Translations under genes and position numbers: made by a program | Shown: positions 24,791-33,239 of the stretch, piece after piece | How positions within the stretch are numbered: the first letter of the stretch is position 1 | Layout of the letters: each line of letters begins with the position of its first letter | Assembly: GCF_002165375.2 (NCBI RefSeq) | Contig: NZ_CP032134.1 | Span: 2,356,001 to 2,420,000, forward strand | Length of the DNA stretch: 64,000 nt | Direction: 5' to 3' | From: Acinetobacter chinensis | GTDB taxonomy: Bacteria; Pseudomonadota; Gammaproteobacteria; Pseudomonadales; Moraxellaceae | The notes under the pieces: model-generated | Database searches by the model: none | Told to the model about the DNA's origin: nothing | What the model saw: the letters and a program-made list of their open reading frames with translations, nothing else

Positions 24791-25024
24791 TTAATCATCC
24801 AGTGATCGACAGGAACGTATAAGAGCATCATTTTCATCTTCAGCACGTTCTGTAAACTCAGCCATGATTTCTGTGTTCTGATTGATGATCTGAACCATCA
24901 GCTGATTCTGACTTTCCATTGTTTTCAAAAGCTGATGCATTAAGTTTCCGCAACAGTTTTTGCATTCTGAGCTTTGATCGCTCATGCTGTTGTCTGATCC
25001 ATTCACGTCTTTTCTCACATCCAT
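24791..25024 (-). CDS. Small hypothetical protein in the head-tail cluster
   Basis: A 77-residue acidic protein with a CKNCC motif and a helical segment (LMHQLLKTMESQNQLMVQII) of coiled-coil type. I do not recognise it. No strong ribosome site precedes the first ATG; the later MSDQSSECK start is an alternative. It sits in a stretch of three small genes between the connector and the adaptor. Confidence 0.5.
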   Translation of the reverse strand: MDVRKDVNGSDNSMSDQSSECKNCCGNLMHQLLKTMESQNQLMVQIINQNTEIMAEFTERAEDENDALIRSCRSLDD

Positions 25025-25037
25025 TACAGTTAATCAT

Positions 25038-25181
25038 TCAGGACTGCCACGCTTGCCATGCAAGCTCAATTGCAGGTACTTCAAACATACCGTCACGCCT
25101 TATAAACAGACGCTCACCATGTATAAAAATGAGATTTTTATACTGTGGCTGAAGCCTGACCCAGGTTATAAATTCATCCAT
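25038..25181 (-). CDS. 47-residue hypothetical protein
   Basis: A short gene read as MDEFITWVRLQPQYKNLIFI to ending IELAWQAWQS. It starts two bases after the stop of the previous gene, so it is likely translated by coupling. The Trp-rich ending AWQAWQS resembles small phage proteins often found near capsid genes. Function unknown. Confidence 0.6.
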   Translation of the reverse strand: MDEFITWVRLQPQYKNLIFIHGERLFIRRDGMFEVPAIELAWQAWQS

Positions 25182-25185
25182 TGGA

Positions 25186-25440
25186 TCACCACTTAAGTTC
25201 TACTATCCAATTATCTGAAGGGTTATAAAAATCACAGGTAACGCAATAACCTCCATCTGAAACAGCATTTATAAAATTTCGGATATCAACCCGCTCATAT
25301 CTGTTTTTTGAAAAAAGAACTACACAACTCTCTATCTTTTCAGATACAGCACGATTAACTCTTTCATCTGCCAGTTCCATCATCTCTGCCAGCGTTGGAA
25401 TTGGCGTTGATCGCACCAATGCTTCTGTCGCAGTAATCAT
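25186..25440 (-). CDS. Small hypothetical protein
   Basis: An 84-residue protein of unknown function: an N-terminal helix (TLAEMMELADERVNRAVSEKI) followed by strands (SCVVLFSKNRYERVDI, GGYCVTCDFYNPSDNWIVELKW). The neighbours are seven bases (upstream) and four bases (downstream) away, so it is part of the head operon. Confidence 0.6.
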   Translation of the reverse strand: MITATEALVRSTPIPTLAEMMELADERVNRAVSEKIESCVVLFSKNRYERVDIRNFINAVSDGGYCVTCDFYNPSDNWIVELKW

Positions 25441-25447
25441 AAATACC

Positions 25448-25735
25448 TCACATCACCAATGGCGTGTAATAACGCATCAGAATATCTTTCACCGGCTGCG
25501 GCAAAAACCCATCATTTGAAGGAGTATCTTTACTTACACCACGGTGCTCATCAAAGTACCCGCACATCATCAAAATCGCCCGCTGCTGAATCTTATTTTC
25601 AGCATCATATTTTGTCAGAACATGGTCTTTAACAGCCTGCTCAGCACTGTCCAGAATAGACTGCAGATCCTGATCCACAATGTCTTCATCGTCATAACGC
25701 AGATGACGTGCCACATCACTTGCCGTCAGCGCCAT
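25448..25735 (-). CDS. Head-tail connector protein (gp6-like)
   Basis: A 95-residue helical protein (ALTASDVARHLRYDDED, then LQSILDSAEQAVKDHVL and RAILMMCGYFDEHRG) of the HK97 gp6 type. It forms the ring below the portal. Three ATG codons follow AAGGAG; the third, at 25735, has the best spacing. It overlaps the end of the portal gene by 20 bases. Confidence 0.82.
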   Translation of the reverse strand: MALTASDVARHLRYDDEDIVDQDLQSILDSAEQAVKDHVLTKYDAENKIQQRAILMMCGYFDEHRGVSKDTPSNDGFLPQPVKDILMRYYTPLVM

Positions 25736-26990
25736 CATCATCTCCTTTTTTTGCGGAACTTCCTGCAAAAGGGTCATCTTTTGCATCACGCTTTGAAATC
25801 GCTTCAAGCGAATAATTCTGCTGCTGAATATAAATAGAATCACCACCTGCAAGCGGTTTAAAATTCAATGCTAAACGACCCTCATTTGGAGTCAGCAAGC
25901 TACCCTTAACCCCTGCAACGTAATAATTCATTTGCGACATAGCATCCATGCGAAGTAAAGTTGAAAGGTCCATAAACACTTCATAGCCCAGTTTTTTAAG
26001 CCCAAACGCATCATCCAGACAGTTTTCAATCGCTTCAATTGGACTTTGAAGACAGCTGTTTAAGTAGATCCGCTCCATGTCTTCAACTTTTTGACCTTGT
26101 GGAATATTGCCAATCCCCACTTTCCAGGAGGGTACATTGAAAACTGAACAACAGATTTCAGCAGACCACTTATGCTGCTCAATCATCTGAGCATCAGCCG
26201 CAGGCATACTCAGTGCGATATATCGAACATCTCCTCCAATGACTGCTGTTTTCCCAACATTCGCACCAGAATAATTTTCTTCCCACCCAGATTTAATTTT
26301 TGCTGCATCAGCTTCATCAATTTTCCCTGGAGCAGTTAAAATTCCACCCGGTCTACCACTGTTCTGAAAGAATTTTGCACTGAATTTCTGAATGGCCACA
26401 CCCTGACTTGCCGACAGACCACAGGCAACAATAGGGCTGATTCCCACAAGTGGATGATATAAACAGTTCCAGCGGTCATGAATAATTTCAGATGCTGGCA
26501 GAATCACACTTTCAGACTGTCCTGCCAGCCGATCTATCCCAATTTTATAAAATATTCCGCCTGCTTCACTGATCAGCGGTGTAACGTTGTCAGCGTTCAG
26601 TACAATCAGCTGTTCAATCTTGCCGAATGCATTTCTGAGTTTTAAAACATACGTGTTACCACGTGTATGCTTTGATATTGCCCAAAACTCCAGGAATTGC
26701 TGCATAGTCTGAAAGTGGTTAGGTTTTTCAAAAAAAGGGAACTGTTCATCAGTTACTTTAACCCAGACTCCATTTTCTTTTTTTCTCAACTCAAGCGGCA
26801 GCTTTCCGATATCTTTTGAAACTATTGAAATACAGGCAAACACAGCATGAAATGAAAGCAGATCCTCTTTATTCAGCTCAATATTTTGCTGCCATGCCCC
26901 CATAAACGGCTCAAATATACGTGTCCAACCGCCCCCACCCTGAACAGGTGTAAGGGACTTCTGGCGAAATATATTGCTGAAAAGACCCAT
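25716..26990 (-). CDS. Portal protein (HK97 family)
   Basis: A 424-residue portal. The opening MGLFSNIFRQK, the segment LLSFHAVFACISIVSKDIGKLPLELRK, KHTRGNTYVLKLRN and the core AAIQKFSAKFFQNSGRPGGIL type block are characteristic. It forms the dodecamer at one capsid vertex through which TerL pumps DNA. The C-terminal tail is acidic and disordered (DDPFAGSSAKKGDDDGADGK). Confidence 0.92.
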   Translation of the reverse strand: MGLFSNIFRQKSLTPVQGGGGWTRIFEPFMGAWQQNIELNKEDLLSFHAVFACISIVSKDIGKLPLELRKKENGVWVKVTDEQFPFFEKPNHFQTMQQFLEFWAISKHTRGNTYVLKLRNAFGKIEQLIVLNADNVTPLISEAGGIFYKIGIDRLAGQSESVILPASEIIHDRWNCLYHPLVGISPIVACGLSASQGVAIQKFSAKFFQNSGRPGGILTAPGKIDEADAAKIKSGWEENYSGANVGKTAVIGGDVRYIALSMPAADAQMIEQHKWSAEICCSVFNVPSWKVGIGNIPQGQKVEDMERIYLNSCLQSPIEAIENCLDDAFGLKKLGYEVFMDLSTLLRMDAMSQMNYYVAGVKGSLLTPNEGRLALNFKPLAGGDSIYIQQQNYSLEAISKRDAKDDPFAGSSAKKGDDDGADGK

Positions 26991-26998
26991 AATTTCAC

Positions 26999-27313
26999 CT
27001 ATTTTTTGCTGTTTTTACGCCCTGCAGGTGCAGGAATAATGTCCTTTTGTTCGGTTTTTAATGCGATATCACCAAAATCGCCAACCACAGGCGTACCATT
27101 TAAATTTCGCAAAACCGACTCAGGCAAATCCAGAAGATGTGCTTCAGTTGCTGCTGCCTGTGCTTCAGTTGCTGCTGTCCCACCATCCAGATCAATCAGT
27201 TCAACAGCTTTCAACTTTAACAGTACATTGACTTCATACTGACGAAGTTCACGTACAGTGCCTGCACGCCCTGAGCACAAATCCTTTAAATATTTCACTT
27301 TTGGCATGTTCAT
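26999..27313 (-). CDS. Hypothetical protein between capsid and portal
   Basis: A 104-residue protein that begins MNMPKVKYLKDL and contains a short Ala/Thr/Glu-rich duplication (ATEAQAA-ATEAHLL, encoded by two copies of a 21-base unit). Its place after the capsid gene and the basic end (PAPAGRKNSKK) suggest a capsid-associated or connector role, but no family is recognised. Confidence 0.6.
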   Translation of the reverse strand: MNMPKVKYLKDLCSGRAGTVRELRQYEVNVLLKLKAVELIDLDGGTAATEAQAAATEAHLLDLPESVLRNLNGTPVVGDFGDIALKTEQKDIIPAPAGRKNSKK

Positions 27314-27320
27314 TACCTAT

Positions 27321-27348
27321 AAAAAAAGCCCCATAATCGGGGCTTTTT
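27321..27348 (-). terminator. Terminator after the capsid gene
   Basis: A ten-base stem AAAAAGCCCC with GGGGCTTTTT and a six-base loop, 14 bases after the capsid stop. It would limit read-through from the abundant capsid message into the portal side. Confidence 0.85.
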
Positions 27349-27361
27349 ATTTGTCGGGCAG

Positions 27362-28690
27362 TTATGCAAACTTCACATAACCTGCAGCTTTTCCGCGTGC
27401 TTTCCAGCGAATGAATCGTTCAGCACGGATAGCCATCAGGTTATTCTGATACAGATTCACCCATTCAGGTGCAAGGTCTGTTCCCATATTGATAGTCGCT
27501 TCAGAGCTGATTGCAAAGTCCATGCTGTCATCATCTGCCAACAGGATCTGACCTGGCAACACCAGCACGATTTTGTCTGTACATGCCGCTGAAATTTCAA
27601 CAGGCAAGGTCAACAGCTCTTTAGCACCATTCAGGTTCATGCCTTCAAAGTACTTTTTACCCAGTGCATCACGCAAAATGCTGAGCTGTGCAGCACGTGT
27701 TTCAGACGTTACCCAAGTAGCACCATCAAGTGTCAGGCCTGCATCAAGCACACCCTGAATTACTTTCGCAAGGTCAGCTTCAATAGCTGCACCATCTGTG
27801 CCGGTGGATGTAACCGCTGTCACACCGTGTAAAACTGATGCAGGGCTGTCTTCCGCTTCAGCTTTACTTGGGTCAAAGAACTGACCGTCAATAAACGTCG
27901 CTGTAGATTTCAACAGGTCATCAAGCACAAGCTGGTCTGCTTTTGGATTAGAAAATCGAATCAATTCATCTGACAACAGCACAATGCCTGCCACTTTAGA
28001 TTTAGTCAGCGTCATATTTCCGAAGGTCGGATTTGTCACCGGTTTAGTTTTCTTTTCACCGACCCAACCCACGGTAGACGCACCAGTCTGCGAAGGCACT
28101 TTGATATTGAACGGCACCTGGCGCATACGCGGGGCAATTTTATCCACCGCTGTTTTACCGCGCAGCAGTTCAATAAATTCACCCGTCATAGTATTCAGTT
28201 CAACCAAAGATGCCGCAAAAGCTGGATCAGTCGTCGTTCCAATAAGGGCTTTTTGCGTTAGTGCTTTCTGTACAGATTCTGGCGCGTTCCAGCTTTTCAG
28301 CACAGTGTCTGCTGTGACTGCCCCTTTTGAGTGTGCAGCAAAGGCAAGTGATTTCACCAGCATTGCAAAACCAATACCCTTCGGAATATTGCTTTCAGTC
28401 GTCACTACAGGCGGTTTACCCTGATTTGTATCCAGACCCTTCTGAGCAGTATCACCCGCAACAGGTACAGCACTTTCATCCCATTCTGCCTGACTTGACT
28501 GCAACATATTCAGTCGTCCGAGATTACTTTCCAGGTTTTTAATTTCAGTTTCAAGTCCCTGAATAGTGGCTTCATCTTCACCCTCAGGCGTACCACCCGC
28601 TCCCGCAGACTTTGTCATAATATCTGACATTTTCTTTTTACGATCTTTGATCGTCGCCTTAACCGCGTCAATATGCTCTTGTAAAGTCAT
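27362..28690 (-). CDS. Major capsid protein (HK97 fold)
   Basis: A 442-residue precursor. The first 125 residues are helical and coiled (HIDAVKATIKDRKKKMSDIM, EIKNLESNLGRLNML) and serve as the delta domain removed by the protease. The HK97 core follows, with FAASLVELNTMTGEFIELLRGKTAVDKI, VGWVGEKKTKPVTNPTFG and the ending WVNLYQNNLMAIRAERFIRW. The start overlaps the protease stop by four bases. Confidence 0.93.
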   Translation of the reverse strand: MTLQEHIDAVKATIKDRKKKMSDIMTKSAGAGGTPEGEDEATIQGLETEIKNLESNLGRLNMLQSSQAEWDESAVPVAGDTAQKGLDTNQGKPPVVTTESNIPKGIGFAMLVKSLAFAAHSKGAVTADTVLKSWNAPESVQKALTQKALIGTTTDPAFAASLVELNTMTGEFIELLRGKTAVDKIAPRMRQVPFNIKVPSQTGASTVGWVGEKKTKPVTNPTFGNMTLTKSKVAGIVLLSDELIRFSNPKADQLVLDDLLKSTATFIDGQFFDPSKAEAEDSPASVLHGVTAVTSTGTDGAAIEADLAKVIQGVLDAGLTLDGATWVTSETRAAQLSILRDALGKKYFEGMNLNGAKELLTLPVEISAACTDKIVLVLPGQILLADDDSMDFAISSEATINMGTDLAPEWVNLYQNNLMAIRAERFIRWKARGKAAGYVKFA

Positions 28691-29322
28691 ACGAATTTCA
28701 CTCCAGTAGTTTTAAATTTTGGTGCTTTGATCAATTCAACACCACCAACTTTTGGCGGCTGAACAGATTTTGGAATTGTGTGTTGCAGCCCAGATTCAGG
28801 CTGTTGCACAGATTTGTTTTCAGGGTCATTGTTTGATTTGCTGACCTGCGCTGCATAAAGAGACTTCACACCTGTGATCGTTGCCTCCTGATTCGCAGGA
28901 ATAGTCACAGCAGATAGCTCCAACCACTCCCATTCGAAGAAATGAAGCCCCCAGCTGTTCTGAATATCTGCAACTTTAAGACCCCGTAGGCGAATAGAAA
29001 GCCCACGAACAAGGCCTGTTTTGATACTGTCCCATGCCAGCAAAAGTCGTTCTTTCAGTTCTGCCGACTGAACCTGATCTGCAAGCACCATCTGAATTCC
29101 AACATGGATTCCATCTGCCTTGACTTCTGCCTGTACCACATTCCCCACCGGTTTCTGGTCATTGTGTTGCCACAAAAAAGGTACTGGCAATGTAAACTTC
29201 GCACCGTGTGGCTCAACAATGTCATCTACCCGATCAGTTGCAGGTGTTGTAGCAATGCCATAAATCATCCCCTTTTCTTCATCAATAGATTTGATTGTGA
29301 GCAAGCTGTAAGCCTGATTCAT
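28687..29322 (-). CDS. HK97-family prohead protease
   Basis: A 211-residue serine protease that cuts the capsid delta domain and itself after assembly. The His of LWQHNDQKPVG (about 54) and the Ser of VRGLSIRLRG are the likely catalytic pair, with EWEWLELSAVTIPANQEATI as the typical late motif. The order protease, then capsid, is standard. Confidence 0.9.
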   Translation of the reverse strand: MNQAYSLLTIKSIDEEKGMIYGIATTPATDRVDDIVEPHGAKFTLPVPFLWQHNDQKPVGNVVQAEVKADGIHVGIQMVLADQVQSAELKERLLLAWDSIKTGLVRGLSIRLRGLKVADIQNSWGLHFFEWEWLELSAVTIPANQEATITGVKSLYAAQVSKSNNDPENKSVQQPESGLQHTIPKSVQPPKVGGVELIKAPKFKTTGVKFV

Positions 29323-29334
29323 ATCTGAAAACTC

Positions 29335-29517
29335 CTATTTTCTACTACGTTCAAGCCCCGCTTTCAGCGCTTCAAACTTTTCACAAGCCAAAAAAAATCG
29401 CTCATCAATGTGAGCGATTTCTTCATCCGATTTGCCTGATGTCGTGCAGGCTCCCAGGTGATGCCGATCATTTTTACACTGATCAATTTCACTCTGAATT
29501 CTTTTAATTCTGTTCAT
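29335..29517 (-). CDS. Small hypothetical protein between TerL and protease
   Basis: A 60-residue charged helical protein (MNRIKRIQSEIDQCKNDRHH, then ERFFLACEKFEALKAGLERSRK). It overlaps the end of the terminase gene by four bases and precedes the protease by 12, so it is in the head operon. Function unknown. Confidence 0.6.
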   Translation of the reverse strand: MNRIKRIQSEIDQCKNDRHHLGACTTSGKSDEEIAHIDERFFLACEKFEALKAGLERSRK

Positions 29518-31196
29518 ACAAAATACACCCCAAGACTTTGCGCAGCTGCCTCTGGATTAACAGACATCAGTGCAATTGCATTAAACATAGCAATTACAGG
29601 GTCAATTTTCCCTTTTCCTGATTCCTGCTTAGTAATCATCAAGGCATTACCTGACATCTTCCCCTTAGCATTGCTTACAGCCCACTTAACCAAGCCTTGT
29701 TCAGCGGGAATAAACGTACCGTCCGCCAATTTCCTCTCAGCAGTGGTTGCATAACCTGATAATTTATACCCTTGTGGGACAGCAACCATAGACTCTTGTG
29801 GTATTCCAGCAGCTAGCAGACCATCTAAAAGCGATGGCATACCAAGTTGATCCAAGCCAAATCCTTGCTCTGGCATTTTCCCAGTATCAAAAATACGTTT
29901 TGCAATTTCCCCAGCTTGACTAACATCTTCTCCGATGGTCTCGACAATTACCAAATCACCTTTCCTAGCAAAATCTTCCATCAGTTGCTTACTACTTTTG
30001 CGGCGATCCATTGCGATGGGGTGTAGCCACGACCTCGACCAACCACGCCACAATGATCTGTAGTGTTTGTCGCGTCCGATAACATACATACTAAATAAGT
30101 CATCAAGACCACCACCATCAAAACCAATAGTTATGCACTCTGAATTCCCAATGAGATACTCAAGATCAAATGCTCTTTCTTTTTCCTCCCAAAAGTCAGC
30201 CCCAGCCCAGCGATTGGCACGCAAATTCATACCTATTTGCACATTGAGTCGCTTTGCAAAAAAATCTTTTACATCATCCTCACCCGCATACTTTGACTTA
30301 TTGTAGTCATCATTAAGCTGCTCAATATCAACAGAAGCACCATAATTGGGGTTTGGTATGTGGAAATTTTCGGGGTCTTTATACTCCTCTGAATCAATCA
30401 TTGATTGAGGGAATTCATAGATTAAAGGTAAAAACTTTTTGTCAATGATTTTTCCATCACGAACATCTCGAGCATAATCAAGCTTGCTTTTAAAAACCCC
30501 GCAAGGCGGCTCTTTTGATTGAGTTGACAACCATAACAAACATCCTTCTGTACGTGATGCCAACCCTCCAGTTGCTTCACGAAACATGGAAGCAGCATCC
30601 GACATTGTTTGAAATAAATGCAGCTCATCCACTAAAACCCAGGATGCTTTTTTACCACCTGTAGATTTATCATCAGCTGCAACCACCTTAAGTATTGCAT
30701 TCGTTCCGATATGAGTAATGGTTTTAGTGTGTGCAGAGATGTTCATCATCTCGTTCAGCTCTGGATCGGCTTCAATTGCATCACGAATTGGATTGAATGA
30801 GTTTTCAGCTACTTCTTTCGTCGGTGCTAAAATAATAAGCTCCGCAGATCGGCGACTATTTAAGATAAACGCTGTCAGCATAATAAATGCCGCAATAGTT
30901 GATTTAGTATTCTTTTTGGGGATTAGCAAAAAATACTCATTAATCAATCGTCGCCTTGTTGATGTGTTATAAGCTCCAAAAATTACAGCAACAAATTCAG
31001 TAACCCAATCGCGCACTATCCCTCCCATTTCTGGGGAATCCATCACATCTACAACCTTCAGTGCATTAAATGCTTTTAACGCCACATCAGCAACATCTTG
31101 ATAGAGTGGCTTGCATGGGATTAACGAGCGTCCTTTGACAATACGCTCCTCCCAATCTGGACAAGCCGTTGTCCAGTTTAAGATTGCAGAATCCAT
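29514..31196 (-). CDS. Terminase large subunit
   Basis: A 560-residue DNA packaging motor of the HK97/phage lambda-unrelated TerL type. The ATPase domain has a Walker A-like PKKNTKST (93-100) and Walker B WVLVDE (186-191), then a C-motif (LWLSTQS). The nuclease half contains TIGFDGGGLDDLFS with acidic residues. It binds the portal, pumps DNA and cuts at the end of each genome. The gene is two bases after terS. Confidence 0.93.
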   Translation of the reverse strand: MDSAILNWTTACPDWEERIVKGRSLIPCKPLYQDVADVALKAFNALKVVDVMDSPEMGGIVRDWVTEFVAVIFGAYNTSTRRRLINEYFLLIPKKNTKSTIAAFIMLTAFILNSRRSAELIILAPTKEVAENSFNPIRDAIEADPELNEMMNISAHTKTITHIGTNAILKVVAADDKSTGGKKASWVLVDELHLFQTMSDAASMFREATGGLASRTEGCLLWLSTQSKEPPCGVFKSKLDYARDVRDGKIIDKKFLPLIYEFPQSMIDSEEYKDPENFHIPNPNYGASVDIEQLNDDYNKSKYAGEDDVKDFFAKRLNVQIGMNLRANRWAGADFWEEKERAFDLEYLIGNSECITIGFDGGGLDDLFSMYVIGRDKHYRSLWRGWSRSWLHPIAMDRRKSSKQLMEDFARKGDLVIVETIGEDVSQAGEIAKRIFDTGKMPEQGFGLDQLGMPSLLDGLLAAGIPQESMVAVPQGYKLSGYATTAERKLADGTFIPAEQGLVKWAVSNAKGKMSGNALMITKQESGKGKIDPVIAMFNAIALMSVNPEAAAQSLGVYFV

Positions 31197-31197
31197 A

Positions 31198-31656
31198 TTA
31201 ACTTCTCATCTGATTTTCAAGTGTTGCAAATCTGCCGTGCTTTGAAGCAACTTCCGCTTTCTCTTTTTTACCTTCCTTCTTACCAGTCTCTTGAACCCTA
31301 CCAAATTCGTAGGGTAAGGCAGCTTTAGCAGCCTCAATTCGAACCTTTCTGTCTAGTCTTGAGTTCTTGTAAATTGATCGCAAATATTCTAAAGAGTTTG
31401 TTACACTCTCCATCTCTTTAATGTCTGCTTGTATTGCAGCTTCACCCAAAGGCATAGACTCAAAAGCGGCCGCCCCCTCTCCCCCTTGATTTAACAGCGC
31501 AGCCAGATAGGCAATAACCTCAGGATTTTTCGCAAGCTGACTGCCTTTTGCCCCTGCCGACTTCTCAGAATAGCCTGCAGCCAGAGCCGCATCTTTATTT
31601 GACTTGCCCTGCACTTTGGCCTGAGCGAATGCCTTCATGTTGTCAGTCAAAGCCAT
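31198..31656 (-). CDS. Terminase small subunit
   Basis: A 152-residue DNA-recognition subunit of the Terminase_2 type: LTDNMKAFAQAKVQGKSNKDAALAAGYSEKSA is the N-terminal helix-turn-helix, with NPEVIAYLAALLNQ following. The C-terminus is rich in Lys/Glu (ETGKKEGKKEKAEVASKHG). It binds the packaging site just upstream (31760-31915). I prefer the ATG at 31656; a GTG four codons earlier is also possible. Confidence 0.88.
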   Translation of the reverse strand: MALTDNMKAFAQAKVQGKSNKDAALAAGYSEKSAGAKGSQLAKNPEVIAYLAALLNQGGEGAAAFESMPLGEAAIQADIKEMESVTNSLEYLRSIYKNSRLDRKVRIEAAKAALPYEFGRVQETGKKEGKKEKAEVASKHGRFATLENQMRS

Positions 31657-31759
31657 CTTTTTACCCACCCAACCTGACTTCCGATCAGATTTATCTAAAT
31701 TTATGATTTTTCAGAAAATGTTTATTTACTTTCGCTCAAAACAGGAATTTTTTTACACG

Positions 31760-31916
31760 TGAGATAAGGGGGCGGTGTCCGCTGAGACCCATTTCTGAAT
31801 TTTTTGATACCCCCCACTGGGTAAATGTTGCACCATAATGATGCAAGTTATTCATTTTATTAAAATGTTCCACGAAAACTTTAATAAAATGAATCGCTTT
31901 AAATGTTCCACGAATT
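31760..31916. other. Candidate cos region with repeated TerS-binding motifs
   Basis: GCGG-TGT-CCGC (31772-31782), a small GC-rich palindrome in AT-rich DNA, could be the nicking site. It is followed by AAATGTTGCAC (31823), AAATGTTCCACGAA (31863-31876) and AAATGTTCCACGAA (31901-31914), spaced 40 and 38 bases. A 14-bp inverted repeat (31851-31864 with 31880-31893) lies among them. The position between HNH genes and terS fits cos. Confidence 0.5.
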
Positions 31917-31946
31917 AAAAATCCCTGCCGTTATCGACAGGGATTT
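31917..31946 (-). terminator. Terminator before the terminase operon
   Basis: AAATCCCTG and CAGGGATTT pair around an 11-base loop with a T run on the minus strand. It lies between the HNH genes and terS, so late transcription again has to pass a terminator. Confidence 0.75.
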
Positions 31947-32144
31947 AACTGACTCAATTTGGCCAACTGATGTGTTAATGGCTTGCCGTCACCAAGGCTT
32001 GAATCCTTTCTATACCCACTTTGTACTCTCAGCTTCCTTACTGAGACATAGAATCATCCATGGTTTTGCTTACACATGAACGTGCCGTCTTTCCGAGCTG
32101 TCCACATTGAACCAGGCTAACGTGTGCCAGTTCTATATGTTCTT

Positions 32145-32381
32145 TTAATCTTTAATACGCTGAAGTCCTAAAGCCGCCAACTTTTGATCATTCAGCTGTT
32201 CAATACCCAGCGAATGATCAAAAAAGAATATCGGCTTACCTACTCGTGCAGAAACTTCTTCAAGATGGCCACGAAACTGCTGTGCATCTGTCAAAGATGC
32301 AAATCGAGTGAACTCACCACGAATAATGATCAGCACTGCATCAGGCTGGATCTGTTCAACATCAAACGTATGTTTAGTCAT
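32145..32381 (-). CDS. Small hypothetical protein
   Basis: A 78-residue alpha/beta protein (PDAVLIIIRGEF, then KPIFFFDHSLGIEQLNDQKLAALGLQRI). I do not recognise it. It overlaps the HNH gene by four bases. A role beside the HNH protein in packaging is possible from position. Confidence 0.6.
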   Translation of the reverse strand: MTKHTFDVEQIQPDAVLIIIRGEFTRFASLTDAQQFRGHLEEVSARVGKPIFFFDHSLGIEQLNDQKLAALGLQRIKD

Positions 32382-32692
32382 CCGCGCATCCCCTGTTTAC
32401 TTTCCTGCTGAGTCTTCCTGTCATGACACTCAGTGCATAACGACTGCAGGTTATTCAGATCATCCGTGCCACCCTGCGCCTTGTTTACGATGTGATCACA
32501 CTGAAGTTCCATTGTGATCCGGCCACACTGCTGACATTCCCATTCATCACGTTCATGGACCTGCTGTTTCAGCCTGCGCCACGGTCTACCACCACGACCC
32601 TGACCATAAGCCGGTTCAGGTTTTGGCAATGTCCGATGATTGGACTGCAGTGTCGGCAGGCGACTGCTGCCCAGTTTTCCAAGTTTTGGCAT
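32378..32692 (-). CDS. HNH endonuclease
   Basis: A 104-residue HNH nuclease: CQQCG and CTEC hold the structural zinc, and LQCDHIVNKAQGGTDDLNNLQSLC is the catalytic beta-beta-alpha motif with His and Asn. Basic N-terminus. HNH genes beside cos and terminases, as in HK97 gp74, are needed for specific cos cutting by the terminase. The ATG at 32692 overlaps the upstream stop in an ATGA-type junction. Confidence 0.88.
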   Translation of the reverse strand: MPKLGKLGSSRLPTLQSNHRTLPKPEPAYGQGRGGRPWRRLKQQVHERDEWECQQCGRITMELQCDHIVNKAQGGTDDLNNLQSLCTECHDRKTQQESKQGMRG

Positions 32693-33045
32693 CACTTCAC
32701 CGTATATATATATTCCAGCGTTTCATCATCCACCGGAGCAGGAACACTGACCGGATCTCCACCACTGATACGCACAAAACAATCTTTGCAAAGTGACTGC
32801 CAGTTCCGCACATCCCAGAACTTCATGCGGTCACCTGCAGGGCATTCGATATGAAACACATGTTCTGCAACGTTGACATAATTGCGTTTATTACAATCTG
32901 CACAGTACTGATTGACTGATAGAAACTCAGCTGATGCCAACTCCCACAGTTTTGACTTCCCAGACCGCACTTTATTCTTTGCCCGTTCAGCCTGCTGAAT
33001 CTGTTGCTCATGTTGCTGCCAGTGCAGATCCCGATCTCCAGTCAT
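32692..33045 (-). CDS. Degenerate HNH-like zinc protein
   Basis: A 117-residue protein. YCADCNKRN and WQSLCKDCF form a likely zinc site with AEHVFHIECPAG between them, an HNH-like arrangement but without the usual D-H pair, so it may bind DNA without cutting it. It precedes the true HNH gene with overlap. The GTG codons upstream of the ATG at 33045 are less likely starts. Confidence 0.55.
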   Translation of the reverse strand: MTGDRDLHWQQHEQQIQQAERAKNKVRSGKSKLWELASAEFLSVNQYCADCNKRNYVNVAEHVFHIECPAGDRMKFWDVRNWQSLCKDCFVRISGGDPVSVPAPVDDETLEYIYTVK

Positions 33046-33074
33046 AACCACCACCCGACAATTGTTAAAAAAAT

Positions 33075-33109
33075 GTCTGTATGCCGGGTATCCCAGCCGA
33101 CATACAGAC
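33075..33109. other. Stem-loop in the late leader
   Basis: A perfect 9-bp inverted repeat, GTCTGTATG with CATACAGAC, around a 17-base loop. It lies just after the terminator at 33111-33135 in the direction of late transcription and before the first late gene. Confidence 0.6.
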
Positions 33110-33110
33110 G

Positions 33111-33135
33111 AAAAAAAACCACCGATCAGGTGGTT
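33111..33135 (-). terminator. Terminator after the late promoter (tR'-like)
   Basis: AACCACC and GGTGGTT pair around a five-base loop, followed by eight T on the minus strand, about 60-80 bases after the late promoter. It would stop late transcription unless Q acts. Confidence 0.75.
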
Positions 33136-33193
33136 AAAGGTCTTTCGACCTGAGGGAAACTACAGCGTTAATTACAGTTTTCCACTATGAGAA

Positions 33194-33239
33194 AAATTAA
33201 CTTATATTGGTTTTTAAGTCAAATACTAATTTAACTTAA
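33194..33239 (-). promoter_or_regulatory. Late promoter (pR'-like) with repressor operator upstream
   Basis: On the minus strand TTGACT (33217-33222) and TAATTT (33194-33199) are 17 bases apart. A 14-bp operator-like site (33226-33239, CTAATTTAACTTAA) ends three bases upstream of the -35. It follows the Q-like gene and leads to a terminator, the layout of lambda pR'-tR'. Confidence 0.6.
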
